From the NCBI GenBank assembly GCA_016703965.1, contig JADJBB010000004.1:434001-498000 (forward strand): a stretch of 64,000 nucleotides of DNA. Reading direction: 5' to 3'. The translations under genes and the position numbers were made by a program. Positions 25,376-34,009 of the stretch are shown here, one piece after another (within the stretch, counting starts at the first letter, position 1; each line of letters opens with the position of its first letter). This stretch comes from Acidobacteriota bacterium (GTDB lineage Bacteria; Acidobacteriota; Blastocatellia; Pyrinomonadales; Pyrinomonadaceae). The notes beneath the pieces are model-generated. The model searched no databases. It saw nothing but the letters and a program-made list of their open reading frames with translations, and had not been told where the DNA came from.

Positions 25376-25409
25376 CGTGATCAATTCGTACGATAGATCG
25401 ACGTGATCC

Positions 25410-27971
25410 CTACCCATCGCCCTTCTTCCCTTTCGGCTTTGGGCCGACGGGTTTTTCAGGCGTCGGATCGGACCGCGGCGTCGATGTCGGCACGATCGGC
25501 CTGACCACCGGCGGTTTGTCCGGCGTCGTATCGACCGGCTTGGTTATCGTCGAGGGCAGATCCGGATCAGCAGTCTTGTCACCCGGGAGCGGATCTGTCG
25601 TTGGAAGCTTGGTGCCGGGAGTGAAGACGATACCCGTCTTACGGCCCGCAACGTCTGCCTCCTCCAGTTTCTCGAGCTCCTCGCGTTTTCTCAGTTCCAT
25701 TTCCCGCTTGACGTCAGCCGGCATCGGCGGCGGGCCGGGGAAAGCCTCGCGCGGCTTGTCCTTCATGAAGGGGATCATGAAGGCGTTAAAATAGGGCACA
25801 GCTCCGTGTCCGCCAGTCATACTGTTGCCGAGATTTTCTTTCCGCAGTGGATTTCCCATCCAGACGCCGGTCGTGTAAGTGGGCGTGTAACCGATGAACC
25901 AAACGTCCGTGTGATCGTTTACTGTTCCGGTCTTTCCGGCGATCGGATGGCCGCCGGCACTCGCAGCAGCTGCAGTTCCGCCGCCCGCTGTCACGCCGCG
26001 CATCATCTGAACCATGGTTAGTGCGACATACTCGCTCGTGACCTTTGAGCTTGCTCCATCGTATTCTTCCAGCAAGCTGCCGTCGCGGTTATAAACCTTG
26101 CGGATCAGGTGCGGGGTCATTCTGATACCTTTATTCGGGAATGAAGAATAGGCTGCCGTCATTTCAAGCAGCGAAGCCTCAGAAGCTCCAAGGGCCGAAG
26201 GCAAGCTCGGGGCCATCGGATTAGTGATACCAAAGCGGCGCACCATCTGCCCACCGGCCTGGATCCCAACCTGCTCAAGCAGATGAACCGCCGCGATATT
26301 ATATGATTTCGCAAGAGCGATCTTCATCGGTACATTCCCGTGGCTCAGGCTGCCGTCGTAGTTGTGCGGCGTCCAGCCTCCTCGTTTGATCGGTGCTCCG
26401 CTAACGATCATGTCCGGAGTCATTCCGTCCTCGACCGCGGCGGTGTAAATAAATGGCTTATAAGCCGAGCCCGTCTGCCGCAGCCCCTGTGTCGCGTTGT
26501 TAAATTTGTTCGTCTGGAAATCGTAACCGCCGACCATACAGACGATCTCACCCGTGTGCGCATTGATCGAGACGATCGACGCCTGGACCTCAGGCACCTG
26601 TGAGAGCTCGACTTCGAGCGTCTGATTTTCCTTGTTTACCGACTTGATCTGGAATTCCGCCAGAAATCCTGGCTTCAATTCGTCCTTCGGCCGCTTCCCG
26701 CTTCGTCCCATATTACCGGCACGCACTACAGCCTTATATTTTCCAAATCTGACGGCAACCTCATCAGCGCCGGGATTTGCCTTCATAACGAGGCCTTTAA
26801 TGTACTCGCCTTCCTTATAGTCGTCGCCGTACCAGTCCGGATGCTTGAACGATTCGAGGGTCTTGTTGATCTCTTTTTCGTCCGTCATCGGCTGATCGTT
26901 CTCATCGACCAGCAAATTCTTGTAGTCCGAACGCCACGAACGCGGGCGGTCATATTCACGCAGCCGCTGACGAATTGCCTGAGTTGCTATCTTCTGAGCG
27001 GCAACATTAATTGTCGAATAGACCTTCAGGCCGCCCTGAGCAACGCGGGTCGTGTATTTTTCTTCGAGATACTTGCGGATCTCCTCGACCGGGTAATCCC
27101 AGGCGGTTGATTTTGGCTGTGACTGATAGTAGGCAGTTCCCGCCAGGACGATCGGTTTTGCCTTTGCCGCATCGACCTCGGACTGAGAGTATTTCTCAGG
27201 AAAATACTTGGCCATCTGGTCAAGTACGATGTCGCGGCGGGTCCGGGCCTTTTCGAGATTTCGGGTCGGCGAATATTCGGGCGACTTAGGAATTGCCGCA
27301 AGCAGTGCCGCTTCCTCCAGGCTCAGATCCTTGACCGATTTTCCAAAATACGTTCTTGATCCTGCCTCGAAACCATAAGCTCCAGCTCCCAAAAAGACGT
27401 AATTCATGTACATCTCAAGGATCTGGTCCTTCGTATAAAGACGTTCGATCTGAAGGGCGACGGCCCATTCGTTGACCTTTCTGGAATAAGTCTGATCTTT
27501 ATAAAGAAAGAGGTTTTTGGCGAGCTGTTGCGTAATAGTCGACGCACCTTCGGTCTTGCCGGTAGTGATATTTTTGAAAATAACACCGGCAATTCGATAC
27601 GGGTCGATCCCGATGTGGTCGCGATATCGATAATCCTCAATTGCGAGCAGAGCGTCGGTAACGCGATCCGGAACGTCCTGGATCTTAAGGGGAATGCGCT
27701 TTTCGATAGCGAATTCGGCCAGGATCGTCTCGCCGTCATCAGCATAGATCGTCGTAACCTGCGGCGGCCGATAAGTGGCCAGAGCCGAAACCTCGACCGA
27801 ATAACGCGAGTTATTCAAGTAATATGAAGCAAGTACGCCAGTCAACGCCCCGGCTGACAACGCTAAGATCAACGCCGTCAGCACAAACGTAAAACTCGAA
27901 AGCCAGCTCCTTTTTTTGGAACCGTTCGAGATCGCCTCAGTAGTTTTGAATTTCTTACTATCTACCGCCAC
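25410..27971 (-). CDS. Penicillin-binding protein 1A (bifunctional transglycosylase/transpeptidase)
   Basis: This 853-residue class A PBP builds peptidoglycan. It has one membrane anchor (about residues 20-48). The glycosyltransferase-51 domain carries EDYRYRDHIGIDPYRI with the catalytic Glu and the GASTITQQLAKNLF stretch. An OB-like insertion lies at about 395-455. The transpeptidase domain has SxxK in GSAYKPF, SxN in KSYNIA and KTG in GKTGTVNDHTD. The Pro/Thr/Lys-rich tail of about 75 residues is disordered. The start is GTG with a GGGAGG ribosome site 9 nt upstream. It is the last gene of the mreB-to-PBP1A cluster. Confidence 0.93.
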   Translation of the reverse strand: MAVDSKKFKTTEAISNGSKKRSWLSSFTFVLTALILALSAGALTGVLASYYLNNSRYSVEVSALATYRPPQVTTIYADDGETILAEFAIEKRIPLKIQDVPDRVTDALLAIEDYRYRDHIGIDPYRIAGVIFKNITTGKTEGASTITQQLAKNLFLYKDQTYSRKVNEWAVALQIERLYTKDQILEMYMNYVFLGAGAYGFEAGSRTYFGKSVKDLSLEEAALLAAIPKSPEYSPTRNLEKARTRRDIVLDQMAKYFPEKYSQSEVDAAKAKPIVLAGTAYYQSQPKSTAWDYPVEEIRKYLEEKYTTRVAQGGLKVYSTINVAAQKIATQAIRQRLREYDRPRSWRSDYKNLLVDENDQPMTDEKEINKTLESFKHPDWYGDDYKEGEYIKGLVMKANPGADEVAVRFGKYKAVVRAGNMGRSGKRPKDELKPGFLAEFQIKSVNKENQTLEVELSQVPEVQASIVSINAHTGEIVCMVGGYDFQTNKFNNATQGLRQTGSAYKPFIYTAAVEDGMTPDMIVSGAPIKRGGWTPHNYDGSLSHGNVPMKIALAKSYNIAAVHLLEQVGIQAGGQMVRRFGITNPMAPSLPSALGASEASLLEMTAAYSSFPNKGIRMTPHLIRKVYNRDGSLLEEYDGASSKVTSEYVALTMVQMMRGVTAGGGTAAAASAGGHPIAGKTGTVNDHTDVWFIGYTPTYTTGVWMGNPLRKENLGNSMTGGHGAVPYFNAFMIPFMKDKPREAFPGPPPMPADVKREMELRKREELEKLEEADVAGRKTGIVFTPGTKLPTTDPLPGDKTADPDLPSTITKPVDTTPDKPPVVRPIVPTSTPRSDPTPEKPVGPKPKGKKGDG

Positions 27972-27988
27972 TTTTCACAACCTCCCAC

Positions 27989-28018
27989 CGAAAGCCAGAA
28001 TAACGCTCAGGGCTTTCG
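27989..28018. repeat. Hairpin between rodA and the PBP1A gene
   Basis: The arms CGAAAGCC / GGCTTTCG are perfect over 8 bp, with a 14-nt loop and no T-tract. It lies in the 50-nt gap between the two genes and could affect mRNA stability or translation of the PBP1A gene. Confidence 0.5.
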
Positions 28019-28021
28019 ATC

Positions 28022-29140
28022 CTAATTAACAAACCGTCGCAATTTTACACTAACCACAAACCCGATCGCTACAAACGTCGACAAAATGGCTGAAAGCCCC
28101 GCGCTCATCAGCGGCAGCGGAACGCCGATAACCGGCAAAATCCCGAGAGCCATGCCCACATTCATAAATATTTGAAACGCCATTCCGCAGACGATCGACA
28201 TTATCACAAGCATTCCGGCGCGATCCGACGCATCTCGGGCGCCCGAGATCATTCCCGATAACAAGAGAGCATATGCGAGCAACAGTGAAATACAGCCGAT
28301 GAAACCCGTATTCTCGGCAGTCACTGCGAAAATAAAGTCCGTTTGCGGCTCGGGCAAAAATTTCAGAACGCTCTGCGAGGTTTCCGTATCGCCCTGATTT
28401 CCGGCCAGTCCGCCCTTCCCGACCGTGATAGTTGATTGGATCGTATGATATCCATATCCCCGCGGGTCAACGCTGTCGGGATCGATGATCGCGTTTATAC
28501 GCTCCTGCTGATATGTCTTGATCTTGCCGGATTTGACACCGATAATGTAGGCGGACGGAACAAAGATGGCAGCGGCAACAACAGCAAGCACCACATATCT
28601 GGCCTTGATCCCGGAAAGGAAAAACATAGCGGCCAGTATTGGAAAATAAGTTATCGCCTGTCCCGCATCAGGCTCGAGTAGGATCAACAGGATCGGTCCC
28701 GCAAAGATAGCTCCGCCGAGAAGCATCTCTCTCAGCTGCAGAGTTCCTCCCTTCCGGGCTCCAAAATACTTAGCGAGCATTAGGACTGTCGGTATTTTGG
28801 CGAATTCCGACGGTTGAAACTGGCCAACAAGGGGCAGCCTGACCCATGCTTTCTGGCCATTGACCTGAACACCAAGCGGGGTCAAGACAAGCAGCAGCAT
28901 CACCAAAGCAATGACATAAAAAACCGGAGCCGAATCGATCAGTCGCCGATAATCGGTAAACGCGACAATTAGAAACGCGACAAACGCGATGACGATCCCG
29001 AATATCTGCTTGGTCCAGATGGATTCGGTCGGTGTCGCATTATGTATCTGCCAGACACCAAACGCAGCAATAGCTAATGCCAGCAACGTCGTCAGCCAGT
29101 CAAAATCCCTTAGATCGCGTTTTTCGATTATCGCTACCAT
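28022..29140 (-). CDS. rodA: RodA, rod-shape peptidoglycan polymerase
   Basis: This 372-residue SEDS glycosyltransferase has ten or so membrane segments. It polymerises lipid II for cell elongation with PBP2. Family stretches include LLVLTPLGVQVNGQKAWVRL, FQPSEFAKIPTVLML, LEPDAGQAITYFPI and GYGYHTIQSTITVGKGGLAG. Near the end IPVIGVPLPLMSAGLSAIL matches the conserved SEDS motif. It lies 12 nt downstream of the PBP2 gene, its obligate partner. Confidence 0.93.
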   Translation of the reverse strand: MVAIIEKRDLRDFDWLTTLLALAIAAFGVWQIHNATPTESIWTKQIFGIVIAFVAFLIVAFTDYRRLIDSAPVFYVIALVMLLLVLTPLGVQVNGQKAWVRLPLVGQFQPSEFAKIPTVLMLAKYFGARKGGTLQLREMLLGGAIFAGPILLILLEPDAGQAITYFPILAAMFFLSGIKARYVVLAVVAAAIFVPSAYIIGVKSGKIKTYQQERINAIIDPDSVDPRGYGYHTIQSTITVGKGGLAGNQGDTETSQSVLKFLPEPQTDFIFAVTAENTGFIGCISLLLAYALLLSGMISGARDASDRAGMLVIMSIVCGMAFQIFMNVGMALGILPVIGVPLPLMSAGLSAILSTFVAIGFVVSVKLRRFVN

Positions 29141-29152
29141 TTGCCGGAAAAA

Positions 29153-31057
29153 CTAATTCTTCGCCACCGTTTCCTTTGGGGTCTCTTTTGGGGCGGTGAC
29201 CTGTCCGCGGGCGATCCTGTAGGATTCGTAAACACCTTTTACGGCCGGTGCCGCGTGGCTGCCGCCGAAACCGACATTCTCGATCAGGGCGATCACCGCG
29301 ATCTCAGGCTTGTACGCAGGAGCGAAGCTAACGAACCATGCGTGGTCCTTTTTGTCGCCGACGTCTTTGCCCAACTCGGCAACCTGAGCCGTTCCTGTTT
29401 TGCCGGCGATCTCAAAATCAGGAATACGGATCGCACCGGCAGTACCGCCGCCATTGACTACGCCCCACATCCCCTTGATGACCATATCCCATTGGGCCGG
29501 CGTCGCTTCGATGATCCTTGGCTCCGGATGCTGGAACCCGAAAGCAGCACGCGGCGCAAAATAATCACTCTCGCCCTCCGTACCAACGGCGGCGATCGGC
29601 TGAAATGACTTTAAGAAATGCGGCGTGTACATCTTTCCGCGCATTCCGATGCTGGCGACTGTGCGTAGCATCGATATCGGCGTCACAACGACCGTATCCT
29701 GGCCGATTCCTGAATACACCGTTCTGATATCGCTCCAACCACCCTCGTTCTTTACGACCCACGGCATCCATGATTTTGGGGTCTGCGAAACCTTTTCGTT
29801 AGGCAGATCAATGCCAGAAGGCTTGTCATAACCAAACGTCTCGACCATCTGGATCACACCTTCGATCTTCATCTTAAGGGCTAGTCGGTAATAGTAGCCG
29901 TCGCATGATTTCGTTATCGCGTAGCTGAGCGGCGGCGATCCGTGGCTGCCCATGCAGCGCGTAAATTTAGAACCTATCTTTATCCCGCCGCCGCAAACCA
30001 AATTAGAATGCTCAACCGTTATGGCTCCCTGCTGCAGTCCTGCCAGTGATTCCGGAATTTTCCACGTAGACCCCGGGGGATAACGGCCCTGGATCGCCCG
30101 GTTAAAGAGCGGACGTGACTTTTCCTGCCAATACGCCGCAATAGCACGGCGGCCCTCGGGCGTCGCGCTGCCGCGAACAAAAATATTCGGATCGAACGAC
30201 GGTGCCGACGCCATCGCTAGCATTTCGCCGTTGTTCGGATCCATTGCCGCGATCGTCCCGCGTTTTGTTACAGAATCGGCGAGTTGTTTCTCGGCTCTGA
30301 GCTGAACATCAAGATCAATGGTCGTGACCATGTCCTGACCGGCCTGCGGTTTTACGACGTCAAGTTCGCTTTGAACCCGCCCTTTGCTGTCGACAAGCAC
30401 CTTTCGATAGCCCGGGCGTCCGCGCAAATACTCGTCGTAATACTGTTCAAGCCCGCCTTTGCCGACGATATCGCCGGGACGAAAACCTTTCTCTTGAAAC
30501 TCTGGCTCCTTAAGCTGATTCGGGCTGATCTCGCCAACGTATCCAAGTACGTGTGCGAGCGTCGTTCCCAGCGGATAATATCGCTGCGGCTGTAACTCAA
30601 CTCGGAGTTCGGGAAACTCAAGCGCGTGCGACTCGACCCAGGAGATGTCCTTCATGTCGACGTTCTCTTTGAGAACCATCGTTTCGAATTCATTTTGGGT
30701 TTTTATCAGATTAAGTCGCTCGACAACGAATTGATGTTCGAGGTTAAGGCCTCTCGAATATTCCTCGACCCGGTCCGCCACGTTGATCTTTTTCAGGGGC
30801 TCGTTCGAAAGCACTACGTTGTAGGTTGGACGCGAATCAACGAGTAATTTTCCATTTCGATCCAGAATTGCCCCGCGCGGAGCAGGAATAGGAATGAACC
30901 GAACGCGCTGATTCTCGGCCCGCTCGCTAAAATACTCGCCGCGAACGATCTGCAGGTAATACAAACGAGCACCAAGCAGGCCGAGCAAAACGAATGCTAT
31001 GGCCTGGATGGTAACAACCCTGACACCTAGATTCTGCACCTGATCGCCGATCTTCAT
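29153..31057 (-). CDS. mrdA: Penicillin-binding protein 2 (elongation-specific transpeptidase)
   Basis: This 634-residue class B PBP has a single N-terminal membrane helix (about 17-35), a PBP-dimer domain (about 55-230) and a transpeptidase domain. The catalytic motifs are STWK (serine of S-x2-K), SCD (the S-x-D form usual in PBP2) and GKTGTAQV. It cross-links the strands made by RodA during elongation. It follows mreD by 17 nt, and the order mreB-mreC-mreD-mrdA-rodA is classic. Length is typical. Confidence 0.93.
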   Translation of the reverse strand: MKIGDQVQNLGVRVVTIQAIAFVLLGLLGARLYYLQIVRGEYFSERAENQRVRFIPIPAPRGAILDRNGKLLVDSRPTYNVVLSNEPLKKINVADRVEEYSRGLNLEHQFVVERLNLIKTQNEFETMVLKENVDMKDISWVESHALEFPELRVELQPQRYYPLGTTLAHVLGYVGEISPNQLKEPEFQEKGFRPGDIVGKGGLEQYYDEYLRGRPGYRKVLVDSKGRVQSELDVVKPQAGQDMVTTIDLDVQLRAEKQLADSVTKRGTIAAMDPNNGEMLAMASAPSFDPNIFVRGSATPEGRRAIAAYWQEKSRPLFNRAIQGRYPPGSTWKIPESLAGLQQGAITVEHSNLVCGGGIKIGSKFTRCMGSHGSPPLSYAITKSCDGYYYRLALKMKIEGVIQMVETFGYDKPSGIDLPNEKVSQTPKSWMPWVVKNEGGWSDIRTVYSGIGQDTVVVTPISMLRTVASIGMRGKMYTPHFLKSFQPIAAVGTEGESDYFAPRAAFGFQHPEPRIIEATPAQWDMVIKGMWGVVNGGGTAGAIRIPDFEIAGKTGTAQVAELGKDVGDKKDHAWFVSFAPAYKPEIAVIALIENVGFGGSHAAPAVKGVYESYRIARGQVTAPKETPKETVAKN

Positions 31058-31074
31058 AAAAATTGATCTCCGCG

Positions 31075-31620
31075 TTATTTGTTAAGCCTGATGGGGTTAC
31101 GCCGCCTGGTCTGGCGCCGTGGTTTGAACATATCGTTCTTTCGCCGCCTGACTTTATCGCCCGACATTGTTTGGAGCAAAAGATAAACTAGCGTTCCGGC
31201 GATCGTCGTGCCGATCACACGATAAGCGACCGTCACCAAAACGTCGCTCGGAGGAGCTTGGCTGAACAGCCGATGTACTCCAAAAAACAACAGATCGTTT
31301 ACCAAACACGCGCCAGCTATGACGGGGATCCGAAGCAGAAGGTTGTCCAAATAGACACGTCTCGCCATCTCGAAAACCATATATGCCACAAGCGTTTTCG
31401 AGAATCCACTGGCGCCCAGCAGACCACCGCTCAAAGCATCAACCGCTACACCGGAAAGCGTGCCAAAAATGATCGCCCGGATCGAATTTCGCTGCAAGGC
31501 TGCATAAACGACGATGATCAAAGGAAAATCAATGTAGGCTAGTGGCTCAAAAACACTGCGCAGCGTCCATTGCAGGACAACCGCGATAATTAATGCAATT
31601 GTTAGCCTTACGCCTTCCAT
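31075..31620 (-). CDS. mreD: Rod-shape-determining protein MreD
   Basis: This 181-residue protein has about five membrane segments and links the elongation complex in the inner membrane. The sequence fits MreD loosely, as usual for this variable family: IALIIAVVLQWTLRSVF, YIDFPLIIVVYAAL, then GFSKTLVAYMVFEMAR. The position between mreC and mrdA secures the assignment. The basic C-terminal tail (RRRKNDMFKPRRQTRRR) should be cytoplasmic. It is preceded by an imperfect palindrome that separates it from mreC. Confidence 0.88.
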   Translation of the reverse strand: MEGVRLTIALIIAVVLQWTLRSVFEPLAYIDFPLIIVVYAALQRNSIRAIIFGTLSGVAVDALSGGLLGASGFSKTLVAYMVFEMARRVYLDNLLLRIPVIAGACLVNDLLFFGVHRLFSQAPPSDVLVTVAYRVIGTTIAGTLVYLLLQTMSGDKVRRRKNDMFKPRRQTRRRNPIRLNK

Positions 31621-31622
31621 AA

Positions 31623-31706
31623 AAGAGTCGAAAGTCGAGAGTTGTGAGTGGAGTGCAATAGTCGGCTGGAACCTCTAAAACTCTCGACTCTTCACTCTCA
31701 ACTATT
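31623..31706. repeat. Imperfect palindrome of reiterated GAGAGTT-type words between mreC and mreD
   Basis: The left part reads GAGTCGAAAGTCGAGAGTTG and the right part has ACTCTCGACTCTTCACTCTC, so the two halves are inverted copies of a short reiterated word. The element begins just upstream of mreD and ends at the stop of mreC, filling the 81-nt gap. One of six elements of this type. Confidence 0.75.
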
Positions 31707-32595
31707 TTGGTTTTACTGCATTTGGCAGTTTCTGCTCAAATACAGGTTTTTCAGCCGGTTTATACAACAGGATGCCGACTTCCTGCATCGAATCAAGCCT
31801 TGCCGCCGGGCGTATCTCGATAACGTGCGGCGTTGTCGCGGAACCGCTTACTACATTCACGATCTCACCTATCTTTAGTCCGGCTGGGAAAATATCATCC
31901 TGCCCAGTCGTAAAAACCGATTGCCCTAGTTTTACGTCGATGCTGCCTGATACGTATTTCATTTCAAGCAGGTCTTTCTTGCTGGTGCCACTAACCACAC
32001 CGAGGGCGTTCGATTCGCCAATCTGGCCCACTATAGCACCGACGCCCGACGTCGAACGCGTTAACAGATCTACTTGCGACGTAAGGGGACTCACAGCCGT
32101 CACACGACCAACCAGTCCACCGTTGGTGACGACCGGCATGTATAAAGTGACGCCATCAAGGCTGCCGCGGTTAACAGTCGTCGCGTCAAACCAGACGGAT
32201 GGGTCACGACCAATGATCCGGGCAGTCAGGACTTTGTATTTGCTCTGTTCACGCAGGTCGAGCATTTCACGGAACCTGGAATTTTCTGAAGCGAGTTCTT
32301 CCTTCTGCTTTAACTCGACCTCGAGTTCCTGGACTCGCTGTTTCAAAAGATCATTCTCACTTTGGGCCGAGCGAAGATTAGATATGGAGTAGAAGTAGTT
32401 TGCAATCGATGTAGTCACGGTGGTGACCGGCGACTGGACAAAGTCGGCTGCTGTGAGCGTCCATGCGCGTACGACTCTCTGCCCAGTCGATTTATCGCGG
32501 GCATCGAATGCCATCAGAATAAAATTCACCAAAAGAAGCGCGACCATCAACCACGGGGTCAACCGCCAAACTTCCTTTTGACTACGCTCTGCCAT
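31702..32595 (-). CDS. mreC: Rod-shape-determining protein MreC
   Basis: This 297-residue protein has one N-terminal membrane segment, a coiled coil (about 70-110) and a beta-barrel domain with typical stretches VTNGGLVGRVTAV and TRSTSGVGAIVGQ. MreC is a periplasmic scaffold that activates PBP2. It lies between mreB and mreD. No Shine-Dalgarno is present before the ATG: the upstream 70 nt are a palindrome that ends 4 nt before the start. Confidence 0.93.
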   Translation of the reverse strand: MAERSQKEVWRLTPWLMVALLLVNFILMAFDARDKSTGQRVVRAWTLTAADFVQSPVTTVTTSIANYFYSISNLRSAQSENDLLKQRVQELEVELKQKEELASENSRFREMLDLREQSKYKVLTARIIGRDPSVWFDATTVNRGSLDGVTLYMPVVTNGGLVGRVTAVSPLTSQVDLLTRSTSGVGAIVGQIGESNALGVVSGTSKKDLLEMKYVSGSIDVKLGQSVFTTGQDDIFPAGLKIGEIVNVVSGSATTPHVIEIRPAARLDSMQEVGILLYKPAEKPVFEQKLPNAVKPK

Positions 32596-32599
32596 CTGA

Positions 32600-32669
32600 G
32601 TGGTCAGTAGTCAGTGGTCAGTGGTCAGTATCAGATATCTCTGACCACCGACCACCGACCACTGACCAC
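32600..32669. repeat. Long palindrome of reiterated GTGGTCA words between mreB and mreC
   Basis: The arms 32600-32630 and 32639-32669 are complementary over 31 nt with three mismatches, each a transition that leaves G-U pairing possible in RNA on one strand. Each arm is made of four imperfect copies of GGTCAGT. The element fills the gap between mreB and mreC and ends 4 nt before the mreC ATG. Confidence 0.88.
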
Positions 32670-32672
32670 AAT

Positions 32673-33719
32673 TTAACTGCCTGTCATTAATGAATTATCC
32701 CATTTAACGCGTTTGAGGAGTTCGAAATCGGAGAGCATTTTGCCCGTTCCGAGTACGACCGACGAAAGAGGATCGTCGGCGATGACGACCGGCAAACCGG
32801 TTTCGATCATCAGACGTTTGTCGAGATTTTTGAGAAGTGCTCCACCGCCCGTGAGCACGATGCCGCGTTCAACAATGTCGGCGGAAAGCTCGGGCGGTGT
32901 GCGTTCAAGAGCAACGCGGACGGCATTGATGATCGTCGAGATCGCATCCGAAAGGGCTTCGCGGATCTCTTCGTCGGTCATCGTGATGGTCTTGGGGATA
33001 CCCTCGATCAGGTTACGTCCACGGACGTCCATCGAGAGAGGTTCTTCGAGCGGGAATGCGCTGCCCAGGGCGATCTTGATCGCCTCGGCTGTGCGTTCGC
33101 CGATGAGGAGGTTGTATTTGCGTTTAATGTACTGCGTTATGGCTTCATCCATCTCGTTGCCTGCCACACGCACAGCACGCGAGTAAACGATGCCTGAGAG
33201 CGATATTACGGCAATGTCAGTCGTTCCGCCGCCGATATCAACGACCATGTTGCCGTGCGGCTCTGTGATCGGAAGTCCGGCACCGATCGCGGCAGCCATC
33301 GCTTCCTCGACGAGATAGACCTCAGAAGCTTTAGCACGGTAAGCTGAATCCTCGACCGCACGTCGCTCGACCTGTGTGATCTCCGACGGAATGCCGATAA
33401 CAACACGCGGGCGAACCCACGATTTTCCGTTATGAGCCTTGCGGATAAAATGCTGAAGCATCTTTTCCGTCACTTCGAAATTAGCGATGACACCATCCTT
33501 CATTGGACGGATCGCAACGATGTTGCCCGGCGTACGGCCAAGCATTTCTTTCGCATCGCGGCCGACCGCCTCGACCTGGTTCGTAACTTTGTTGATAGCG
33601 ACAATTGACGGCTCCGAAACGACGATTCCCCGGCCCTTTGCGTAGACTAGCGTGTTCGCGGTTCCAAGATCGATCGCGAGATCGCTGGAAAATAAACTAA
33701 ATAAAGACTTAAATGCCAT
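32673..33719 (-). CDS. mreB: Rod-shape-determining protein MreB
   Basis: This 348-residue bacterial actin directs wall synthesis along the cell. ATP-binding segments are visible: LAIDLGTANTLVY (phosphate 1), VVDIGGGTTDIAVISL (phosphate 2) and GIVLTGGGALLKNLD (adenosine). The N-terminus (KSLFSLFSSD) could be the amphipathic membrane-binding helix. Length is normal. It is the first gene of the elongation cluster. The gap upstream (33720-33956) is AT-rich and probably holds the promoter, but I cannot place it with confidence. Confidence 0.96.
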   Translation of the reverse strand: MAFKSLFSLFSSDLAIDLGTANTLVYAKGRGIVVSEPSIVAINKVTNQVEAVGRDAKEMLGRTPGNIVAIRPMKDGVIANFEVTEKMLQHFIRKAHNGKSWVRPRVVIGIPSEITQVERRAVEDSAYRAKASEVYLVEEAMAAAIGAGLPITEPHGNMVVDIGGGTTDIAVISLSGIVYSRAVRVAGNEMDEAITQYIKRKYNLLIGERTAEAIKIALGSAFPLEEPLSMDVRGRNLIEGIPKTITMTDEEIREALSDAISTIINAVRVALERTPPELSADIVERGIVLTGGGALLKNLDKRLMIETGLPVVIADDPLSSVVLGTGKMLSDFELLKRVKWDNSLMTGS

Positions 33720-33956
33720 TTTGAATAAAAACCCTAACTAAAAGTATGCTCAGAGATCGTGAAAAACGGAGTGATAATCATTACCCAAATTCTCGATCTG
33801 GGACAGAAAATAGGACACCGTCGCCTACAACGTCTAACCTAATAGCATACACCTATTTATTAGCATTTTTCTAACCTAATTACAGCAATTATTTTGGTAT
33901 CGAAGCAAATTAATTCACTCCTTGGGCTCGCCAAGCAGCAGCAGCGATCGCGCAGA

Positions 33957-33984
33957 CAAAAAAAGGCGGCCCGAAGGCCGCCAA
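33957..33984 (-). terminator. Rho-independent terminator after the 1862-residue secreted protein gene
   Basis: GGCGGCC / GGCCGCC with a 4-nt loop is followed on the minus strand by a run of seven or more Ts. It lies 26 nt past the stop codon. Confidence 0.88.
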
Positions 33985-34009
33985 AGGGGGGTTAGTCAAT
34001 CAATCAGAC

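Larger units (their letters stand above)
25035..25409. other. 375-nt convergent intergenic region with two terminator-like hairpins
   Basis: The region separates the esterase (plus) from the PBP1A gene (minus). It holds two hairpins that are listed separately and otherwise shows no protein-like frame or recognised RNA. Confidence 0.6.
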
